Shown in pieces: positions 39,907 through 44,543 of a stretch of 44,543 bases of DNA. Below the pieces are notes generated by a model. It had not been told where the DNA came from. It was given only the letters and a program-made list of their open reading frames with translations, and made no database searches. Origin of the DNA: a virus. Both the position numbers and the translations under genes were made by a program. The stretch lies in IMG/VR virus record IMGVR_UViG_3300025093_000039, positions 1-44,543 of that record; one strand, given 5' to 3'. How positions within the stretch are numbered: the first letter of the stretch is position 1; every line of letters begins with the position of its first letter.

Positions 39907-40187
39907 TTTTTCATAGATTTTTTACCTCTGCAATTCCACAACATACGGGCAAAGTCGTTGGCTGTTGCTTTGTTGCTCTTTGATTTTATGCCGCTTGACC
40001 GAGCGCAATAATTATCTCCCCTGTCTGTGCCTGGAGCGGCTTTGTAACCTTTTGCCCCAAATTGAATCGTTCTATTACCATTAACCGCAACAGCTTTGTA
40101 TTTTTTACCCTTTGCCGTTCCTGCCTGTATTTTATACTTTGCCCCTTTTACGGTTACGGTTTTACCTATTTGTATTCTACTTGCCAT
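39903..40187 (-). CDS. Small, very basic conserved phage protein
   Basis: A 94-residue protein with a high count of Lys/Arg. The pattern IQFGAKGYKAAPGTDRGDNYCARSSG, and then a Trp-Asn-Cys-Arg-Gly-Lys-Lys ending, resembles small proteins in many phages and large DNA viruses with an FG(A/D)...Y..R core. The function is unknown. High charge and late position suggest a DNA- or capsid-bound protein. Confidence 0.6.
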   Translation of the reverse strand: MASRIQIGKTVTVKGAKYKIQAGTAKGKKYKAVAVNGNRTIQFGAKGYKAAPGTDRGDNYCARSSGIKSKSNKATANDFARMLWNCRGKKSMKK

Positions 40188-41429
40188 TTACCTTTCCTCT
40201 AGTATGTAGTCTGAATTAAGCTCTAATGTTACGTTCTGATTCCCTGAGTTATTACGAACCTGAAAATACACATAATCATTTAAATCAAGGTTAACGTTAA
40301 AACTAAAATTAAATATTGCAACGTCACGGCCCCCAACTAATGAGTTTACCTGTCTGCGTCTTTCTACAAAATCTATAAACGTTCCCTCTGAATCGTCATA
40401 TTTTCGTAGCCTTATCCCTAAATCGTTATTTGCTTGCGACTCAATGACAAAGTTTATTGTGCATTTATATTCTCTTGGTGAATTTCCTATGTGCCGCAAT
40501 TGACCACTTGCGGGGCTGTCGAAATGTTCTAGGGCTGACGCTGTCCAAATAGCGTTTAACGTGTACCATGTAGAGCCCGCCCCGATAACTGTTAAGTTTT
40601 CACTCGATACGGTTAGCCTGCCGCCCTCGAAAGTATTAGCAATACCGATGTTATTGCTCCATGCGCTCACTATACTTGCTTGTGTAATGTTCGGCGTAAG
40701 GTTTGAATCCCCCGCATCTATAACACCATCTCTGGAAACCAACGCGCCTGTTACTTGTAGTGTTGAAGGGTTTACAAAATTAGATTCTGCAAAATCAAAA
40801 TATGAAGCATTTGCAGGTAAATCTATGTTTTGATTTGTTCTAAATCGACTATTCATAACGAAAGCAGTACCCGCTTTAAATAACGAATAGCCGCCATCTG
40901 TCAAACTACGAACTATCGACGTTTCAATAAAATAACCGCCTAGCCATGTACCCGATAGTGTCATTTCAGGTGTTCCGCCAAATCGACCCGTATTATTTTC
41001 TAGTCCTTGACGATATCCGTTAATCTCCCCTATTGCTGTGCAATTGTTGAAGTTCACTCTTACAAGCTCAATGGTGTTAAAACCTGTCGCATCTGTAAGA
41101 TTAAAAACTTGTGAGCTTGTGCCCGTAACCTCTAATGATAAATCTTGAATGAACACGTTTCCCGCTGTTGCGCCTGTAAACATTGTGTACGAGTTATCTG
41201 AACAAACCAACTCTGATAAGTCAAGATTATACCCTTTTAAAAATATGCCTGAACTTGGAACGGTTACAGTTATGCCCGTAATGTTCACCGACCCATCGAT
41301 AAAATACTGCTTAGAACTGTCTATCGTACCGCCGAGCGTTGTCCCGACATTCGATTGAGTTACAATAACTCTGTTTTCGAGAGTGTCCGGGTATTCTATT
41401 TGTATTGTTGAGCCAAAAATATTAGGCAT
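40188..41429 (-). CDS. Tail spike / fibre with beta-helix
   Basis: A 413-residue protein. From residue 50 to 270 short strands repeat in the style of a right-handed beta-helix (VFIQDLSLEVTG, IELVRVNFNNC, FVMNSRFRTN, YFDFAESNF). The C-terminal 120 residues look like a beta-sandwich trimerisation or binding domain (INFVIESQANNDLGIRL, VYFQVRNNSGN). No catalytic residues are clear. It overlaps the upstream glycan gene by eight bases, linking adsorption and glycan genes. Confidence 0.65.
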   Translation of the reverse strand: MPNIFGSTIQIEYPDTLENRVIVTQSNVGTTLGGTIDSSKQYFIDGSVNITGITVTVPSSGIFLKGYNLDLSELVCSDNSYTMFTGATAGNVFIQDLSLEVTGTSSQVFNLTDATGFNTIELVRVNFNNCTAIGEINGYRQGLENNTGRFGGTPEMTLSGTWLGGYFIETSIVRSLTDGGYSLFKAGTAFVMNSRFRTNQNIDLPANASYFDFAESNFVNPSTLQVTGALVSRDGVIDAGDSNLTPNITQASIVSAWSNNIGIANTFEGGRLTVSSENLTVIGAGSTWYTLNAIWTASALEHFDSPASGQLRHIGNSPREYKCTINFVIESQANNDLGIRLRKYDDSEGTFIDFVERRRQVNSLVGGRDVAIFNFSFNVNLDLNDYVYFQVRNNSGNQNVTLELNSDYILEER

Positions 41430-42027
41430 TGCGGATTGAATTTACTTGATCGGGTGTTAAATGTTTGTCTATTGCGTGGTAGCCGAGAGGTTGCGAATAA
41501 TATACAGTCTCAACGCTGAATTTCTGACAAACCTCAAAAGGTGCAATTTTACCGCCTATTTTGTCTAGGTGGTGTGAAAAATAGCAATCCTCATAACCAA
41601 TCCTTGCATTGTATTTTATTCGCCGTAGTAAAGATAAGCATTTTCGGGGATTTCTAAGAGATAGACCGCCGTTACCTCCTTTCCGGTCTTTCCTTGCCCA
41701 AGGTGCCCCCTCTCTCCAGGGAGCCCCGACATAGTCCCACTCTAAAAAATCCTCTATGCCTGGACGTAATAGGCCGCTATCCTGTTGAAAGATTAAAACC
41801 CTGTCGTAATCCTGCAATTTCTCCCAGAACCAAACAGAGGTTAAAAGGTTGTTGTAATCCCAGACAGACCGCATCGGGTTAATAAGAAAAAACCGACTTT
41901 TAGGCCGGTAATTATCTACATTATCCGAGAAGATACACAACTCAAAACCAGGCAAAAAGTCTAAATGACTTTTGATAACCTCCTCGCTAATCTTTGCGCT
42001 GTCTGCTATTACTGCGGCAAGTTTCAT
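41422..42027 (-). CDS. DUF5672-type glycosyltransferase-like protein
   Basis: A 201-residue protein. VLIFQQDSGLL, WDYVGAPWREG and KGGNGGLSLRN are the DUF5672 signature, which belongs to GT-A-like enzymes. QQD holds the metal-binding Asp position. GYEDCYFSHHLD follows like an ED catalytic motif. It is coupled to the methyltransferase by ATGA and probably adds a sugar in the same glycan. Confidence 0.8.
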   Translation of the reverse strand: MKLAAVIADSAKISEEVIKSHLDFLPGFELCIFSDNVDNYRPKSRFFLINPMRSVWDYNNLLTSVWFWEKLQDYDRVLIFQQDSGLLRPGIEDFLEWDYVGAPWREGAPWARKDRKGGNGGLSLRNPRKCLSLLRRIKYNARIGYEDCYFSHHLDKIGGKIAPFEVCQKFSVETVYYSQPLGYHAIDKHLTPDQVNSIRNA

Positions 42028-42506
42028 TCAAAGTAAACTATCCCCGTTCCTGTGTAGTGACCGAACTCCGTAACGTCCTCTTTGCGGTGTTTTATTGATC
42101 TCCAGACCTCCCGCATTGAGTCGTTATAGTTTATGTCGTCCATGACTAAAACGCCTTTATATCCGATCTTATCGAGTCTTTCCAAAAATTGCATTTCAAA
42201 CGGCCCGTTGTGGAAAGTGTCTAGTAATATCAAATCGGCGTTTACTAATTTACTGTCTGCCAAAACGTCCCCTATCTTAAACTCGATTTTCGGGTGTCTC
42301 TTGATCTCTCTTTGATTTTGAATATCATAACTGATAACCTTTTTCGCGCTTGTCATTGCAAGAGCTGAGTAACCCCGATAAGTACCAACATCATAAACCA
42401 AATCTTTGTCTTTGCAAAGTAAGTTTAACAGCTTGTAATGTTCGCCGCTCGGTTTGTTATACCAAACATTCTGGCCGTATGGTAATTCTATTGAGTCTAA
42501 TTCCAT
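42024..42506 (-). CDS. Class I SAM-dependent methyltransferase
   Basis: A 160-residue protein. Motif I is VYDVGTYRGYSAL, then VISYDIQNQ as the acidic end of strand 2, IGDVLADS for motif III, and LILLDTFHNGP for motif IV. It belongs to the Methyltransf_24-like group often found with glycosyltransferases. A sugar or small glycan is the likely acceptor. Confidence 0.8.
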   Translation of the reverse strand: MELDSIELPYGQNVWYNKPSGEHYKLLNLLCKDKDLVYDVGTYRGYSALAMTSAKKVISYDIQNQREIKRHPKIEFKIGDVLADSKLVNADLILLDTFHNGPFEMQFLERLDKIGYKGVLVMDDINYNDSMREVWRSIKHRKEDVTEFGHYTGTGIVYFE

Positions 42507-42508
42507 TG

Positions 42509-43078
42509 TTAAAATCTTATTTTATTAGGGTCGACTATGCTTTTAAATGCCTCTTCAAAAGCCAAAAAGCCAACCGATAATTCTAATTTTCTATAAAGAT
42601 AAACGGGGTCAATCCTCATTTTCTCGAATGATATGAACACGTGTTTTATGCCTTGCGTCTCCAAATACTGAGTTAACTTATAGATTAACTTTGCGTTTTC
42701 GGTCTTTTGCTCCTCTGGGTTTCTAGCCCCTAACCAATAACCCCCATAATTTCCGTGTGTCACTCGATCCATGTACTCTCTAGACTTAGCCGTTGCCCCT
42801 AACTCCCTGATCGGTGTTATTACTTTGTCTATGTGCGGTTGGACCTGTTTGAAGTTTTCAATTATGGCAAACTGAGGGTTTTTAATATATTTGGCTCTTT
42901 GGTATCTGGGGGACATAAACCCGTGTTCAACCCCGGCGTTTAAAGGTCCGTTTTTCTTTAATTCCGACTCGACTTCTCGTAGTGCAAAACCTGTGTTCTC
43001 CCCGACTGCCGTTAGTAGGTGCATTAAAAAAGTAGTTCCGGCTCTACCTGTCCCGGTTATAAGGGTCTTTTTCATCAA
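42509..43078 (-). CDS. Sulfotransferase-like protein
   Basis: A 189-residue protein. LITGTGRAGTTFLMHLL at the start is the PAPS phosphosulphate-binding loop (GTGRSGTT type). The 3' phosphate motif may lie near FISFEKMRIDP. It is short for the family. Sulphation of a glycan on the virion or of a host polysaccharide would fit the cluster. It overlaps the upstream glycosyltransferase gene by four bases. Confidence 0.7.
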   Translation of the reverse strand: MMKKTLITGTGRAGTTFLMHLLTAVGENTGFALREVESELKKNGPLNAGVEHGFMSPRYQRAKYIKNPQFAIIENFKQVQPHIDKVITPIRELGATAKSREYMDRVTHGNYGGYWLGARNPEEQKTENAKLIYKLTQYLETQGIKHVFISFEKMRIDPVYLYRKLELSVGFLAFEEAFKSIVDPNKIRF

Positions 43079-43821
43079 TGGTAAGGGTTAGGCATATAAT
43101 CAGGTAAAACCCCGTCAAACTCTTCAGTCTCAATCCATACGTCGCGGCTTGCCGGGTGCAAATGAGTTGTTTTGCCTTTTTGATAGTTCGCCCATTTGTT
43201 AGTGAACCACGAGGAGGCTATTTCGGATTTGTGACCGTGGCAAGATAGTTTATACTCCATTTCTGCCTGAGTAATTGCGTAACCCATATGGTAAATCCGC
43301 CCGACCTCAATGTGATCTGTCGCGTTGTTGTTATTGTTCAGGTTGATTAGTCGCATAGGTGCGAACCCGTCTCGGTTCACCTCTTTGTGACCTTTCCAGA
43401 AATGAAACCATTGAGAGCCCCGGACATTGTGATAGTGATAGTTAGATTTATAGCCTGTATGTAATAACTCCTCTATATTGGCCTGATCGTGGACCTCGTC
43501 GGCGTCAACAGGTAAAACCAAATCGAATTTATTGCCCGCTCGCTTCTCTTGCCTGACATAATCGAAAACCATTTGACGGTGTGAGTTTTCACGGCTAATA
43601 TTGAATCTGGTAACGTCCCACCAAACCACATTTTCAAACTTTTCACATATCGCAAATAAGGTGTTTTTGCTGTCTGGGTTGGGAATGTTGCCCCCGTGGC
43701 CGTATGTCGGCTTCGATGAATAAAGTATTAATGTCTTATCGACAAACGGGTTAATGCTTGTCAATACGGCCTCTAGGTAACTAGCCCCGTAATGTAAAGG
43801 AATGTAAGCTAATGTTTTCAT
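43075..43821 (-). CDS. Glycosyltransferase family 2-like protein (GT-A)
   Basis: A 248-residue protein. AYIPLHYGASYLEAVLTSI replaces the usual start strand, LVLPVDADEVHDQ near 100-112 is the metal-binding stretch, and RGSQWFHFWKGHKEV follows. This resembles the Glyco_tranf_2_4/family 92-like phage enzymes. The gene follows the GT-B enzyme as ATGA. Both probably act on the same glycan. Confidence 0.75.
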   Translation of the reverse strand: MKTLAYIPLHYGASYLEAVLTSINPFVDKTLILYSSKPTYGHGGNIPNPDSKNTLFAICEKFENVVWWDVTRFNISRENSHRQMVFDYVRQEKRAGNKFDLVLPVDADEVHDQANIEELLHTGYKSNYHYHNVRGSQWFHFWKGHKEVNRDGFAPMRLINLNNNNNATDHIEVGRIYHMGYAITQAEMEYKLSCHGHKSEIASSWFTNKWANYQKGKTTHLHPASRDVWIETEEFDGVLPDYMPNPYH

Positions 43822-44543
43822 TTTCTGTTTTGTTCATAAAGCCAAATAATCTCTTTTACCATATTCTCGTAAGTAAAAAACCTATGAGCTATGTCATAAC
43901 CATTTGCCGCAATCTCGGCCCGCTCCTCTTCATGCTCAAGATAATAATTTATCTTTTTAATCATTTCGTTGTGGCCATTAAAAACGTCCAGGTCCTCCCC
44001 AATTACAAAGTCCTCCTCGATCTCTGGGTAATAATGAGAGAGGACCATAACCCCGGAGCCCAACATTCTAAACATTCGGTCGGAGGTATAACGGGGAATT
44101 GTGTAATGACTGTAATTTATCCCGATTTTTGAGCCTGAATATATTTTAGACTCCTGTGATTGGATCGGAAACGGGTTTTTTGGATCGGGGTTAAGACTTC
44201 CGGCGGCTCCAGGATAACCCCCGTAAACGGCAAAATCTTTTATGTTGGCTCTGATCTTTTGGATCATTGAACGCCTTGCGGCTGACTCTGGAAATATTCG
44301 CGCCTCGTTGCCCATAAATACAACGTCGTGGCCTTTTGTGTTCTCCCATTTCTTGTATGTCTTTGGATCAAAGCCTATTTGCAAAAAGGCTGATTTACCC
44401 GAAAAGTTTTTAACGTCTCGGTTGTTGCTGAAGGTCGTCAAGTCCGCCGGAAATCTAAGCATCCAAGCCGGGATAGTGTCGCGAACGTCGCCGGTCCAAT
44501 TAATAACAAAAGCCCCTTTTTTCTGGAGTGCCTTTATGCTGTC
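43818..44543 (-). CDS. Glycosyltransferase, GT-B/CgeB-like (5' end cut by the contig edge)
   Basis: The frame is open from base 44543 (no start in the window) to the stop at 43818. It is the C-terminal 241 residues of the gene whose first part is at 1-662; the two agree in frame over the 470-base overlap. GSGVMVLSHYYPEIEEDF and LDVFNGHNEMIKKINYYLEH are the nucleotide-sugar binding end of a GT-B enzyme (CgeB-like). An ATG at 44462 is internal, not the start. Confidence 0.85.
   Translation of the reverse strand, partial: DSIKALQKKGAFVINWTGDVRDTIPAWMLRFPADLTTFSNNRDVKNFSGKSAFLQIGFDPKTYKKWENTKGHDVVFMGNEARIFPESAARRSMIQKIRANIKDFAVYGGYPGAAGSLNPDPKNPFPIQSQESKIYSGSKIGINYSHYTIPRYTSDRMFRMLGSGVMVLSHYYPEIEEDFVIGEDLDVFNGHNEMIKKINYYLEHEEERAEIAANGYDIAHRFFTYENMVKEIIWLYEQNRK
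44074..44543. repeat. Right copy of the 470-base terminal overlap
   Basis: It matches 1-470 without a gap and with 31 substitutions, almost all silent. Joining here gives a circle of 44,073 bases. Confidence 0.9.

Noticed and set aside
1-44543. Integrase, repressor-antirepressor pair or attP that would show lysogeny
   Set aside because: No tyrosine or serine recombinase motif found; only one weak HTH-like protein. Temperate life is not supported.

Overview
The window looks like an essentially complete genome of a tailed double-stranded DNA phage, about 44.07 kb if the ends are joined. The host is probably a member of the Bacteroidota. The host inference rests on promoters of the form TTG-N19-TAnnTTTG (19.7, 25.9 and 33.0 kb), on the general lack of obvious Shine-Dalgarno sequences, and on the structural protein types. 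Every gene I can support lies on the minus strand, so transcription runs from high to low coordinates. Neighbours very often overlap by ATGA or TAATG, which implies translational coupling. The first 470 bases and the last 470 bases align without a gap at about 93% identity, and joining them completes one glycosyltransferase gene in frame. The contig is therefore most simply a circularly permuted or terminally redundant genome whose two ends came from different strain variants.

Layout in the direction of transcription, starting at about 33.0 kb. A possibly leaderless promoter drives a helix-turn-helix-like regulator, then a replication block: a DUF2800 nuclease-like protein, a DUF2815 single-strand-binding-like protein, a family A DNA polymerase with 3'-5' exonuclease and a VirE-type primase-helicase. 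From 25.9 to 22.4 kb comes a low-GC island of small genes separated by attC-like sites. From 22.4 to 19.8 kb are a MazG-like protein, a VRR-NUC nuclease and a SNF2 helicase. Three small genes follow, then a terminator and a 294-base regulatory region with symmetric repeats at 18.6-18.8 kb. The late block follows: terminase small and large subunits, small membrane proteins, two paralogous lipoproteins, tail assembly chaperones with a T9 frameshift site, tape measure protein, tail tip proteins, portal, MuF-like protein, scaffold and major capsid protein. Across the contig joint lies a cluster of glycosyltransferases with a methyltransferase and a sulfotransferase-like protein. Last come tail spike and fibre genes, neck proteins, a small metalloprotease, a phosphoesterase, and the amidase/holin lysis pair at 33-35 kb.

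The most unusual region is 22.4-25.9 kb. It has the organisation of an integron gene-cassette array without a visible integrase. There are eight compact ORFs in one orientation, each followed by a candidate attC site. Several cassettes begin with a GTTRRRY-like core and end with the exact reverse complement of their own start, and there is also a mini-cassette with no ORF. Its two largest cargo genes look like a Mom-type DNA-modification protein and a Dam-type adenine methyltransferase, which suggests that the phage captured anti-restriction cargo as cassettes. A phage-type promoter sits at the head of the array.

Other points of interest are a DnaJ-like double CxxCxGxG zinc motif inside the portal protein, microproteins stitched between genes by ATGA overlaps (43, 41 and 35 residues), and a 14-bp inverted repeat that encloses a terminator and a start codon. 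I saw no tRNA, rRNA, CRISPR array or integrase.
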